Part shown: positions 1 through 7,503 of the stretch, piece by piece
How the letters are laid out: each line of letters opens with the position of its first letter
How positions within the stretch are numbered: the first letter of the stretch is position 1
From: Paenalicyclobacillus cellulosilyticus
Lineage (GTDB): Bacteria > Bacillota > Bacilli > Alicyclobacillales > Alicyclobacillaceae
Length of the DNA: 54,297 nt
Assembly: GCF_014647315.1 (NCBI RefSeq)
Contig: NZ_BMOY01000019.1
Coordinates: forward strand, 1-54,297
Reading direction: 5' to 3'
Notes under the pieces: generated by a model
The model's database searches: none
Told to the model about the DNA's origin: nothing
The model's input: the letters and a program-made list of their open reading frames with translations, nothing else
Made by a program: the position numbers and the translations under genes

Positions 1-791
1 GCCGCGCCAAGGCCCGGCACGGCGCGCACGTCCTCGGCGGCGCGGCCGAGGCCGGCGGTCCGCGCCGCCGCAGAGAGCCGCTCCGCCCACCTGGCCAATT
101 CCTCGTCCCGGCGGACGATGGCCGCTTCGTCCATCCCTTTTTGCGGTCCAAAGACGCGCGCGGCGCCGTCAGGCCCGCACAACGGATGGGTGACATCGCT
201 GGCCAGGCGGAACACCACATGATGGAAGCGCGGATGCAGCCCGGCCAGATCGACGTGCTCCACCAGGCCAAGCTCCCGCGCATCCCGTCCGGAGAGGGGC
301 CGGCCGCCTGCCGCGCGCGCGGTGGCGCCCAAGGCGGTGAGGAGGCCGAAACCCCCGTCCGTCGTGGCGCTGCCGCCCAGGGTGAGGACCACCTCGTCCG
401 CGCCGGCGTCGAGCGCCGCCCGGATCAGCTCGCCCGTGCCGTAGGTCGAAGCGGCGAGCGCAGCGCTCGGCGTACGCTCCGCTTCGGCGAGGAAGACCAA
501 GCCGCTGGCCGCAGCCAGCTCGACGACCGCCGTGCGCCCGGCTCCGGACGCGAGCCACCCGAACGCCGCCCGCACCGGGCGGCCCAGCGGATCCCACGTG
601 TCCACCTCGTACCGCACGCCGCCTTGGGCGGCGAGCAGCACCTCCAGCGTGCCTTCACCGCCGTCCGCCATCGGAAAGACCGCCACGTCCGCCGCAGGGA
701 CAACCCGCCGCACGCCTTGAGCCATCGCGGCGGCCGCCGCCGCGGCGGAGAGCGTTCCTTTGAACGAATCGGGTGCAATCACAATCCGCAT
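1..791 (-). CDS. Glycerate kinase, C-terminus cut off by the window edge
   Basis: Type I glycerate kinase (GlxK/GarK family), which phosphorylates D-glycerate with ATP in glyoxylate/glycerate metabolism. The ATG at 791 opens MRIVIAPDSFKGTLSA, the typical family start. Further in, the frame shows FPMADGGEG, the LTLGGSATTDGG glycine-rich motif and a Gly/Ala-rich body. The reading frame stays open to base 1, so roughly the last third of a protein that is normally about 380 residues lies outside the window. It is followed on the same strand, upstream, by the bacilliredoxin gene, 22 bases away, so the two may be cotranscribed. The family call is firm; the exact substrate and the 2- or 3-phosphoglycerate product cannot be decided here. 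Confidence 0.88.
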   Translation of the reverse strand, partial: MRIVIAPDSFKGTLSAAAAAAAMAQGVRRVVPAADVAVFPMADGGEGTLEVLLAAQGGVRYEVDTWDPLGRPVRAAFGWLASGAGRTAVVELAAASGLVFLAEAERTPSAALAASTYGTGELIRAALDAGADEVVLTLGGSATTDGGFGLLTALGATARAAGGRPLSGRDARELGLVEHVDLAGLHPRFHHVVFRLASDVTHPLCGPDGAARVFGPQKGMDEAAIVRRDEELARWAERLSAAARTAGLGRAAEDVRAVPGLGA

Positions 792-813
792 CTGCCGCGC
801 CGCCCTCGCCGCG

Positions 814-1242
814 TCATGCACAATACTGTTCGAACCATTCCCGCAACCGGGCGGCCACATGTTCCGGGCTGGTGCCCTCGATGTCGCTGCGGTGGAGCGC
901 CGCCACCAGCTTGCCGTCCTTGAACAAGAACATCGACGGCGAAGAAGGCGGCAGCCCTTCGAAATACTCCCGTGCGCGCGCGGTCGCCTCCTTGTCCTGG
1001 CCGGCGAACACCGTCACCAGGCGGTCCGGCCGCTTGTCCCCCTGCAGGGCCATCGCCACGCCGGGACGGGCGATCCCGCCCGCGCAACCGCACACCGAAT
1101 TGACGACGATGAGCGTGGTCCCCGTCTTTTGCTGCAGGACCGCGTCGACCTCCTCCGGCGTGCGCAGCTCCTGAAAGCCAATCTGGGTCAACTCCTCCCG
1201 CATCGGCTGAATCATCATCGCGTAGAAATCCAGTTCCTGCAT
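814..1242 (-). CDS. brxB: BrxA/BrxB family bacilliredoxin
   Basis: Thioredoxin-fold protein of 142 residues that removes bacillithiol from S-bacillithiolated proteins. The CGC (C-x-C) active-site motif is visible in the segment NSVCGCAGG, and the family signature FYAMMIQPMREEL lies near the N-terminus. The ATG at 1242 was chosen because a GGAGG sits nine bases upstream; a longer in-frame opening to 1494 reads through the promoter region and looks spurious. The usual family length is about 145 residues, which fits. It implies a bacillithiol-using member of the Bacilli. BrxA and BrxB cannot be separated from sequence alone, so the symbol is tentative. Confidence 0.9.
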   Translation of the reverse strand: MQELDFYAMMIQPMREELTQIGFQELRTPEEVDAVLQQKTGTTLIVVNSVCGCAGGIARPGVAMALQGDKRPDRLVTVFAGQDKEATARAREYFEGLPPSSPSMFLFKDGKLVAALHRSDIEGTSPEHVAARLREWFEQYCA

Positions 1243-1299
1243 TGTCCGCCACCTCCGCATGGTCGTTTCCATCTCGCAGACTTCCGCAATGCCACCTTC

Positions 1300-1305
1300 A
1301 TTATA
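1300..1305 (-). promoter_or_regulatory. Perfect TATAAT -10 element upstream of the bacilliredoxin gene
   Basis: The minus strand reads TATAAT here, about 58 bases upstream of the bacilliredoxin ATG. No good -35 hexamer is seen at 16-18 bases, so this is a moderate-confidence sigma-A -10 assignment. It lies back to back with the hemE promoter. Confidence 0.45.
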
Positions 1306-1434
1306 ACGGTTTCGCGGCGGCCACCGGTATCGGTTTCCGGCAAAACACGCAACGGCGCGCTGATTGGCCCCGGTCCCGGCCGCCGCGGCGTGCCCGGCAG
1401 GATGCGGCCGCGGACGCAAAGCAGGACGAAAATT

Positions 1435-1443
1435 TGCTATGAT
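1435..1443 (+). promoter_or_regulatory. Extended -10 promoter for the heme operon
   Basis: TGC followed by TATGAT forms an extended -10 (TGn-TATAAT type) about 60 bases before hemE. The -35 region is poor, as is usual for extended -10 promoters. It is divergent from the bacilliredoxin promoter. Confidence 0.5.
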
Positions 1444-1502
1444 CGGGACGTGCGCAGGGTGACACACACCCGCGCGCGCCAAACCCTTCTTCATCCCAGG
1501 AA

Positions 1503-2591
1503 ATGAGGCCGAGCGACGTGACGCTTGAACGTTGGAAGGACCATCGCTTCCTCAAAGCCTGCCGGTGCGAACCGGTGGACACCGTCCCGGTGTGGTACAT
1601 GCGCCAAGCCGGAAGGTACCAACCGGAATACCGCGCGCTGCGGGAGCGCTACAGCCTGCTTGAGATCTGCCGCAACCCGGAGCTGTGCTATACCGTGACC
1701 CGGCTGCCTGTCGATCAACTCGGGGTCGACGCGGCCATCCTCTTCTCCGATATCATGGTGCCGCTCGGTCCGATGGGGGTCGAATTCGAGATCAAGGAGC
1801 ACATCGGCCCGGTCATCGCCCGTCCCGTGCGCACCCCTGCGGACGTCGCCGCGCTTCAACTCTATGCTCCGGAAGACGAACTGGCGTACGTCATGACCGC
1901 CATCCGGCAGCTGGCCCGCGACCTGCCGGTGCCCCTCATCGGCTTTGCCGGAGCGCCGTTCACCCTTGCCAGCTATTTGATTGAAGGCGGCCCGTCGCGG
2001 CACCATCTGCGGACCAAGGCGTGGATGTGGTCGCAGCCGGACGCGTGGGCCCGGTTGATGGACAAGCTGGCCGCCATGACCGTCCGCTACCTGCGGGCGC
2101 AGGTGGCCGCAGGCGCGGCCGCGGTGCAGGTCTTCGACAGCTGGGTCGGTTGCTTGGCTCCGGCCGACTACCGCCGCTTCGTCCTCCCGCACATGCGCGC
2201 CATCTTCGGCGCCCTCACCGACCTCGGCGTCCCGCTCATCTACTTTGGCGTCGGCACCGCCACCCTGCTGGCGGACATGGCCGAGACGGGCGCGACGGTG
2301 ATGGGGATTGACTGGCGCATCCCGCTTGCGGACGCCCGGCGCATCCTCGGAGGAAGGACGGCCGTGCAAGGCAACCTCGATCCCGCCCTCCTCTTCGCCC
2401 CTTGGCCGCTGCTCGCGGCGCGGGCGCGCAGCGTGATCGAGGAAGGCGCGGCGGCGGACGGATTCATCTTCAACCTCGGCTGGGGGATTCTCCACCACCA
2501 TCCGCCTGTCGATCCCGCCACCCTGGCCCGGTTGACCGAGCTCGTGCACGCGTACGGCCGCGAGGTGCTCGCGCGCCGCGAAGGGAGATGA
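1503..2591 (+). CDS. hemE: Uroporphyrinogen III decarboxylase
   Basis: Cytoplasmic enzyme that decarboxylates the four acetate side chains of uroporphyrinogen III to give coproporphyrinogen III. The N-terminal motif PVWYMRQAGRY (about residues 28-38) carries the substrate-binding arginine. The family segments LFSDIMVP, GFAGAPFT and FNLGWGIL follow in the correct order. Length (362) is normal. The start could be the ATG at 1503 or a GTG at 1518 that has a GAGG nine bases before it. It is the first gene of a three-gene heme operon, six bases before the ferrochelatase gene, in the same order as B. subtilis hemEHY. Confidence 0.96.
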   Translation: MRPSDVTLERWKDHRFLKACRCEPVDTVPVWYMRQAGRYQPEYRALRERYSLLEICRNPELCYTVTRLPVDQLGVDAAILFSDIMVPLGPMGVEFEIKEHIGPVIARPVRTPADVAALQLYAPEDELAYVMTAIRQLARDLPVPLIGFAGAPFTLASYLIEGGPSRHHLRTKAWMWSQPDAWARLMDKLAAMTVRYLRAQVAAGAAAVQVFDSWVGCLAPADYRRFVLPHMRAIFGALTDLGVPLIYFGVGTATLLADMAETGATVMGIDWRIPLADARRILGGRTAVQGNLDPALLFAPWPLLAARARSVIEEGAAADGFIFNLGWGILHHHPPVDPATLARLTELVHAYGREVLARREGR

Positions 2592-2597
2592 GACCGC

Positions 2598-3575
2598 ATG
2601 CAGCCATTGTCTCCTGCGCCGATGCGTTCGCCGCAGGCGCATGACCGTTCGCCCATCGGCGTCCTCGTCATGGCGTACGGTTCCCCCCGCTCGCTGGCGG
2701 AGGTCGAGGCGTACTACACCCATATCCGCCGCGGCCGGCCGCCCACGCCCGAGCAACTCGCCGACTTGGTGGCACGCTATCGGGCGATTGGCGGGGTATC
2801 GCCGCTCAGAGCGATCACGCTCGCCCAGGCGGACGGGATTGCCCGTTTTTTGGCCGACGATCCGGATGATACCTACCGGGTGTATCTCGGCATGAAGCAT
2901 GCGGAGCCGTTCATCGACCAGGTGGTGCAAGCCATGTACGCGGACGGGATCCGGGAGGCCGTGACGCTCGTCCTGGCGCCCCATTACTCGTCGATGAGCG
3001 TGCGGACGTACCAAGAGGCGGCGGAAGCGGCCGCGGTGCGTCTCGGCGGTCCCAAGCTGCTGCATGTCGACCACTGGCACCTCGAACCGGATTTCCTCGA
3101 CCTGCTCGCCCGCCGTGTCGCCGACGCCATGCGTGCATTTCCGGATCGCGATCGCGTCATGGTGGTGTTCACCGCCCACAGCCTGCCGGAGCGGATCCTC
3201 ACCGTGGGCGATCCGTACCCGCGCCAAATCCGCGAGACGGGCGAGGCGGTGGCGGAACGGCTCGGCCTGCGCCACTTCGCGTTCGCCTGGCAGAGCGCGG
3301 GCCGGACGGCGGAGCCGTGGCTCGGCCCGGACATCCTCGAACTGCTGCCGACCCTGCGGGCGGACGGGTGGAACGACGTGATCGTCTGTCCTGCCGGTTT
3401 CGTGGCGGACCACCTGGAGGTCCTCTACGACATCGATATCGAGTGCCAGCGCCTGGCGCAACGCCTCGGCATGCAACTTGTGCGCACCGCGTCGCTCAAC
3501 GCCGACCCGGCGTTCTGCCGGATGTTGGCACGTGTGGTGCAGGCGCGGGCGCGCCAGGGAGGGATGGACGCATGA
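2598..3575 (+). CDS. cpfC: Coproporphyrin (ferro)chelatase
   Basis: Class II chelatase formerly called HemH. In Gram-positive bacteria it inserts Fe2+ into coproporphyrin III (established for Firmicutes and Actinobacteria). Visible marks are the N-terminal VLVMAYGSP, the segment GLRHFAFAWQSAGR and the late PAGFVADHLEVLYDID, which contains the conserved metal-site region. The conserved histidine and glutamate of the active site lie in FTAHSLPERI and in the DHLEVLYD segment. A GGAG nine bases before the ATG supports the start. The stop overlaps the next gene by four bases (ATGA), indicating translational coupling with cgoX. Confidence 0.95.
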   Translation: MQPLSPAPMRSPQAHDRSPIGVLVMAYGSPRSLAEVEAYYTHIRRGRPPTPEQLADLVARYRAIGGVSPLRAITLAQADGIARFLADDPDDTYRVYLGMKHAEPFIDQVVQAMYADGIREAVTLVLAPHYSSMSVRTYQEAAEAAAVRLGGPKLLHVDHWHLEPDFLDLLARRVADAMRAFPDRDRVMVVFTAHSLPERILTVGDPYPRQIRETGEAVAERLGLRHFAFAWQSAGRTAEPWLGPDILELLPTLRADGWNDVIVCPAGFVADHLEVLYDIDIECQRLAQRLGMQLVRTASLNADPAFCRMLARVVQARARQGGMDA

Positions 3576-5023
3576 CAGCCCGCATCGTCATCCTCGGCGG
3601 CGGGATCACGGGCCTTGCGGCGGCGTTCGCCATCAAGGAGCGAAGCGAAGCGGACGGCTTGGCCGTACGGTGCACCGTGCTGGAGGCGAGCCCGCAATGG
3701 GGGGGGAAGATTGAGACGCACCGCGAGGCGGGGTTCATCCTCGAAGGCGGGCCGGACTCTTTGTTGGCCCGCAAGCCGGCCGGACTTCAGCTCATCCGGC
3801 GCCTTGGCCTCGAGGCGGAGGTCGTGCCGATGGACCCGGGGGCTCACCGCACCTGGATTGTGCGCGGCGGAAAGCTGGTGCCGATGCCGCACGGGACGAG
3901 CATGGGCATCCCGGTGGATATCCCGGCCTTTTTGCGCAACCAGCTCATCTCCGCACGCGGCAAAGCCCGCGCGCTCATGGACCTCTGCCTGCCTGCGCCA
4001 GGCCGCGCGGAGCCGGAGGCGAACGATGAAGCGCTCGGCGCGCTGCTGCGCCGCCGTTTCGGCGACGAGATGGTGGATTGGCTGTTCGAACCGCTGCTCG
4101 CCGGCATCTACGCAGGGGCAATCGACGAACTGAGCCTGCTCGCCACATTCCCGCAGCTCGCGCGGTATGAGACGGAACACGGCAGCCTCATCCGGGGGGC
4201 GGCTGCGGAACGCCAGCGCCAGTTGCGGGATGTGCCCGCAGCGGCAGCTCATCCGGCGAGCGGCCGCAGCGCATTCGTGACGCTGCGCAGCGGCTTGCGC
4301 ACCCTGGTCGAGCGGTTGTACGACGTGCTGTACGAATGGGCGGACCTGCAACCGGGCACCCGCGCGCAATCCCTGGTCCGCGCCGCCGACGGCAGCTACC
4401 GGATCCGCACCGAGCGCGGCGAGATCGTCGCCGACGCGGTGTTGGTCACCACCCCGGCCGGCGCCGCAGCCCCCCTGCTCTCCGCGCTGACGCCCACGGC
4501 GCAGCGATTGGCGCGCATCCGGTACGTATCGACGGCGACCGTGGCGCTCGCCTATCCTGCAGACCAGGTCCGTCTGCCGGCACACGGATCGGGATTCCTC
4601 GTGCCGCGCGCCGAAGGCGCCTACATCAGCGCCTGTACGTTCGTATCCAGCAAGTGGCCCCACACCACGCCCGCCGGGTACGTCGTCCTGCGCTGCTATG
4701 TGGGGCGGGCCGGGCAAGAAGAAGGGTTGGCCGACAGCGATGCGGCGATGGTCCGCCGCGTCCGGGAAGACCTGGAGCGATTGCTCGGGGTGACGGCTTG
4801 GCCGTGGTTCCACCGCGTGGTGCGCTGGCCGCACGCGATGCCCCAGTACGCCGTCGGCCACCGCCGTTTGGTGGCAGAGGTGGAACAAGACCTCGCGCGC
4901 ACCGCGCCGGGTGTCTTCCTGGCGGGCGGCGGATACCACGGGGTCGGCATCCCGGACTGCATCGCCGCGGGCGAGCGGGCGGCCCAAGCCATCCTCTCCC
5001 ATCTCGCAGCGCGCCAGGTTTGA
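3572..5023 (+). CDS. cgoX: Coproporphyrinogen III oxidase / protoporphyrinogen oxidase, HemY type
   Basis: FAD-dependent oxidase of 483 residues. In Firmicutes this enzyme oxidises coproporphyrinogen III to coproporphyrin III, the substrate of CpfC. The ATG at 3572 overlaps the cpfC stop, and the protein starts with the dinucleotide-binding ILGGGITGLAAA (residues about 7-18). The C-terminal FAD-binding segment VFLAGGGYHGVGIPDCI is intact. The frame is also open upstream to 3317 inside cpfC, but that part is shadow sequence. It completes three of the four late steps of the coproporphyrin-dependent pathway; the final decarboxylase ChdC is not in the window. Confidence 0.94.
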   Translation: MTARIVILGGGITGLAAAFAIKERSEADGLAVRCTVLEASPQWGGKIETHREAGFILEGGPDSLLARKPAGLQLIRRLGLEAEVVPMDPGAHRTWIVRGGKLVPMPHGTSMGIPVDIPAFLRNQLISARGKARALMDLCLPAPGRAEPEANDEALGALLRRRFGDEMVDWLFEPLLAGIYAGAIDELSLLATFPQLARYETEHGSLIRGAAAERQRQLRDVPAAAAHPASGRSAFVTLRSGLRTLVERLYDVLYEWADLQPGTRAQSLVRAADGSYRIRTERGEIVADAVLVTTPAGAAAPLLSALTPTAQRLARIRYVSTATVALAYPADQVRLPAHGSGFLVPRAEGAYISACTFVSSKWPHTTPAGYVVLRCYVGRAGQEEGLADSDAAMVRRVREDLERLLGVTAWPWFHRVVRWPHAMPQYAVGHRRLVAEVEQDLARTAPGVFLAGGGYHGVGIPDCIAAGERAAQAILSHLAARQV

Positions 5024-5207
5024 CGCAAAGAACTCCTCGTTTCGGCACCGCACAGCTTCCCGCACCGTGCCAAGCATGGCACACCCCCAGTCTGGCGACC
5101 CCAGTCCCGCCTCGCCAACCGCCGCTCCCTGGCATGCCGTAGGAGAAGTGTCCATGCCGGGGGGTGGTTGCGCTGCATATGACTGTTTGTGGAAAGGGGG
5201 GACTGAG

Positions 5208-5537
5208 ATGGGGGTCACCAGGCTGCAATGTGAAAGGTGCATCGGCCACTGGGTGCAATTCCGCACACCGTGGGGCGTTCACCGCGGCATTGTCGAAGCG
5301 GTGACGCCGCAGGCGGTGTTGGTCCGCATGCCGCGCCAATACGCACCCGTGGGTCTCGCGAACTTCACCGGCAACGAAGGACAGCGTGCGGAGGGCGACC
5401 TCGTGCTGGCACAGTATTGGGGCTATCCCGGACGAGGCTATCCGTACGCGTATCCAGGCGCTTGGTGGTGGTGGGCCGGGTGGTTCTGGTGGTGGCTGGC
5501 CTTCGCCTGGATCCTCGCCCTGGCTTTCCTCTGGTGA
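5208..5537 (+). CDS. Small tryptophan-rich protein with a C-terminal membrane segment
   Basis: I do not recognise the family. The ATG at 5208 is preceded by a purine-rich GAAAGGGGGGA ribosome site, giving 109 residues. The N-terminal ~60 residues look like a small beta-rich domain (VQFRTPWGVHRG, then QAVLVRMPRQY), suggestive of the preamble of some small spore or exosporium-associated proteins. Residues about 70-85 are Tyr/Gly/Pro-rich (WGYPGRGYPYAYPG), and the last ~28 are WWWWAGWFWWWLAFAWILALAFL, almost certainly membrane-embedded. It lies 184 bases after cgoX and 82 bases before another tiny membrane gene. A spore-envelope role is a guess from composition and neighbours only. Confidence 0.7.
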   Translation: MGVTRLQCERCIGHWVQFRTPWGVHRGIVEAVTPQAVLVRMPRQYAPVGLANFTGNEGQRAEGDLVLAQYWGYPGRGYPYAYPGAWWWWAGWFWWWLAFAWILALAFLW

Positions 5538-5619
5538 TGGCGTGCAGTCAAGCCGGCCCCGGCAGACCGCACCGGTTCATCCTGTGTGAGCATCCTGTGT
5601 GAGAAAGGAGGCAATCCGG

Positions 5620-5742
5620 ATGTTTGACGGCGTCTTTGGCGGATATACGCGCTGGGCGGTGGTGTTCCTCATCATCTTCGTCCTGTTCTTCCTGTTGGTC
5701 CCGAGCTACGTCACCAAGTGCACGACCGTGCCCGTGTACTGA
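5620..5742 (+). CDS. 40-residue single-span membrane peptide, YjcZ-like
   Basis: This 40-residue gene has a near-perfect ribosome site (AAAGGAGG, eight bases before the ATG). The product begins MFDGVFGGYTRW, continues with a hydrophobic helix (about residues 12-28: AVVFLIIFVLFFLLVP) and ends TKCTTVPVY. The Gly-Gly-Tyr start followed by one short transmembrane helix resembles the YjcZ/YtrI class of tiny sporulation proteins, but similarity is by architecture, not by aligned motif. It probably belongs with the W-rich gene just upstream. Confidence 0.6.
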   Translation: MFDGVFGGYTRWAVVFLIIFVLFFLLVPSYVTKCTTVPVY

Positions 5743-5802
5743 GACTCAGTCAGAACAAGGGGTACCAAGGGCGGCTGTGTCCCGCAGCCGCCCGTTCGTC
5801 CA

Positions 5803-6567
5803 TCACACCAATTTCAAACCGCTCGCCAAAATGAGGAGCGACATCACCGCCCGCAGGGGCCGGCTCGGCACCTTGACCGCCAGGCGGCTCCCCACCAATA
5901 CCCCGGGCACCGAGCCGAGGATCAAATTCAAAACCAACCGGTAATCCACGTGGCCCAAGCCGGCATTGGCCAAACCCGCGGCCGTCGAAAGCACAAAGGC
6001 ATGCGCGACATCCGTGCCCACGAGCTCCGCGGCGCCGAGCCGGTAGAAATAAAGCAGGGCGATGGCAAACAGCGAACCCGATCCGATAGATGTCAAACCG
6101 ACCAAAAATCCGCCGAGGAAGCCGATGCCGACCGTCAACGGCCACTTTTCCCGCAAGGGCTTCTCCTGCCAACGATTCGCGCCCAGCTTGTCGCCGAAGA
6201 ACACGCGCACGAGTGTCGCCAGGGCCACCAAGATGAGGACATAGCCCAAGGCGTGACGCACAATGTTCTCACTCCGGGCGTGCCACGCCGGCACGAGGTG
6301 CAAAAGGCCGATGGCAACCAGCGCCCCCGGCACGCTCCCGGCGGCGAGTTGCCATACCAAAGGCCACAAAACGGTCTTCTGGCGGCCATGTTGCACCGTG
6401 CCGAACAGCTTCGTCACCGAGTTGTATACCAGGTCCGAACCGACCGCGATGGTCGGGTGCACCCCGACCAGCACAAGGAACGGCGTCAACAACGAGGCTG
6501 CGCCGACACCGGTCAATCCGACCAGAAATCCGACCAAAAGCCCCATCAGCAACACGCCCGCGCTCAT
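5803..6567 (-). CDS. Sulfite exporter TauE/SafE family permease
   Basis: Integral membrane protein of 254 residues from the TSUP family, which exports organosulfur anions or related compounds. It shows the duplicated glycine-rich signature: LLVGFLVGLTGVGAASLLTP near the N-terminus and GFLGGFLVGLTSIGSGSLFA in the second half, each opening a bundle of about four helices. The start at 6567 is preferred because a GAGGAG lies nine bases upstream; the opening to 6609 reads into non-membrane sequence. Substrate cannot be deduced. It is divergent from the PilZ gene across an AT-rich region with two palindromes. Confidence 0.9.
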   Translation of the reverse strand: MSAGVLLMGLLVGFLVGLTGVGAASLLTPFLVLVGVHPTIAVGSDLVYNSVTKLFGTVQHGRQKTVLWPLVWQLAAGSVPGALVAIGLLHLVPAWHARSENIVRHALGYVLILVALATLVRVFFGDKLGANRWQEKPLREKWPLTVGIGFLGGFLVGLTSIGSGSLFAIALLYFYRLGAAELVGTDVAHAFVLSTAAGLANAGLGHVDYRLVLNLILGSVPGVLVGSRLAVKVPSRPLRAVMSLLILASGLKLV

Positions 6568-6616
6568 GCTGCACATCTCCTCAACCAGAGCCTTTTGCTC
6601 GGCCCGCATACTTAAA

Positions 6617-6637
6617 ATCCTAGTATATATATTGGAT
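6617..6637. promoter_or_regulatory. Imperfect AT-rich palindrome, possible operator
   Basis: The 21-base element runs ATCC-TAG-TATATATA-T-TGGAT with mirror ATCC/GGAT ends around a TATATATA centre. It lies about 50 bases before the TauE-type start codon, where an operator or promoter core would be expected. The regulator is unknown. Confidence 0.4.
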
Positions 6638-6702
6638 ATTATGGATTATGACCTGATTATACAGAACGGACGCCAGCTTGTAAATCAGCTCCGTCTATGA
6701 CA

Positions 6703-6723
6703 ATGATAAGATGTTCTTATCAT
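6703..6723. promoter_or_regulatory. Perfect 9-bp inverted repeat, candidate repressor site
   Basis: ATGATAAGA-TGT-TCTTATCAT is a perfect 9-bp inverted repeat with a three-base centre. Size and symmetry fit a dimeric regulator site. It is similar in flavour to Fur/PerR-like AT-rich boxes but does not match their consensus. It sits 136 bases upstream of the TauE-type gene and 291 bases upstream of the PilZ gene, so it could serve either. Confidence 0.45.
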
Positions 6724-7014
6724 CGTCCCGCTTCATCACCGCGCACTTCCCCGCCCGGCTTTGCAAACCGCCTCACGATGCGCACCCCCGGGAACGTGTT
6801 GGGGCAGACAGCAGGATTTTGGCATGCGTTCACAGAAACAACTGAAGCGAGACAGCTCTGCGCGCTCTGCGCATGATGCTCGGACGTTTTCGCGTCTGCG
6901 GCGGTCGGAGAACCTTTCTTCATACACCCATTATCGTCCTGGAGAAGGTTGAACGTGTGAAGGACTTGTGATGCAGGTATGGAAAGATGGATGACCCACG
7001 AGGAGGTGTGCTCC

Positions 7015-7449
7015 GTGCATGCGGAAAAAGAAGCAGAGCACAGAGCGGCGGCGGAACAATCCGACCACAACCGTCGCGAATTTTTTCGCTTGTCTTTGCT
7101 GCAAGATGCCGCATACCGTTGGGTGGCGAAGCACCGGATCCTGACCGATCCGTTGCCCTGCATCCTTATCGACATCTCTGCCGGCGGGGCGCGCATCGCC
7201 ACCAAAACCCCGCTCACCCTCCCGCACCCCTTGCCGGACGGTGTCGATCCGGCCGACGTCCGGGTGGAAGTGGATGTGCTCCTGTTGCAACCTTGGCAAC
7301 TGCGCGCCACCATCGTCTGGGAAGACCTGCAACCCATTGAAAAACTGCACCGGTACGGCCTTGCGTGGGACCTTGTTCACCCGCGTCAGCGCGATCTGTT
7401 GTTGCGGGAACTGATGCGCTTGGAGATCCGGAAAAAGAAGGGGGTGTGA
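7015..7449 (+). CDS. PilZ domain protein, probable cyclic di-GMP receptor
   Basis: Cytoplasmic protein of about 144 residues. The two c-di-GMP contact motifs of PilZ are present: R-x-x-x-R in NRREFFRL (arginines about 21 and 25) and the D-x-S-x-x-G motif in LIDISAGGARI. The GTG at 7015 is preferred because AGGAGGTG lies seven bases upstream; ATG codons at 6979 and 6991 are in frame but lack a ribosome site. There is no attached GGDEF, EAL or glycosyltransferase domain, so it is a stand-alone receptor. The downstream mannose cassette is convergent, and no operon partner is visible. Confidence 0.85.
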   Translation: MHAEKEAEHRAAAEQSDHNRREFFRLSLLQDAAYRWVAKHRILTDPLPCILIDISAGGARIATKTPLTLPHPLPDGVDPADVRVEVDVLLLQPWQLRATIVWEDLQPIEKLHRYGLAWDLVHPRQRDLLLRELMRLEIRKKKGV

Positions 7450-7461
7450 CACCACACCCCC
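7440..7461. terminator. Hairpin between convergent PilZ and manA genes
   Basis: GGGGGTGTG and CACACCCCC form a perfect 9-bp stem with a four-base loop, overlapping the PilZ stop codon. There is no T-tract on the plus strand, so intrinsic termination is uncertain. It could act on both converging transcripts. Confidence 0.45.
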
Positions 7462-7503
7462 TGCCTTCATGCTGCGCAGGCCGGACACTTCCGGCGCACG
7501 CGC

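Larger units (their letters stand above)
6568..7014. other. Intergenic region between the TauE-type gene and the PilZ gene
   Basis: This 447-base stretch contains no gene I can support. The first 155 bases are markedly AT-rich compared with the surrounding DNA and contain two palindromes (annotated separately). The rest is GC-rich with no convincing ORF on either strand. Promoters for the two divergent genes must lie here, but no clean -35/-10 pair stands out. Confidence 0.6.

Noticed and set aside
6568..7014. c-di-GMP riboswitch before the PilZ gene
   Set aside because: No recognisable type I or II core in the region.
6720..7337. Minus-strand 205-codon frame opposite the PilZ gene
   Set aside because: Ser/Cys-rich shadow of the PilZ coding strand, without a ribosome site.
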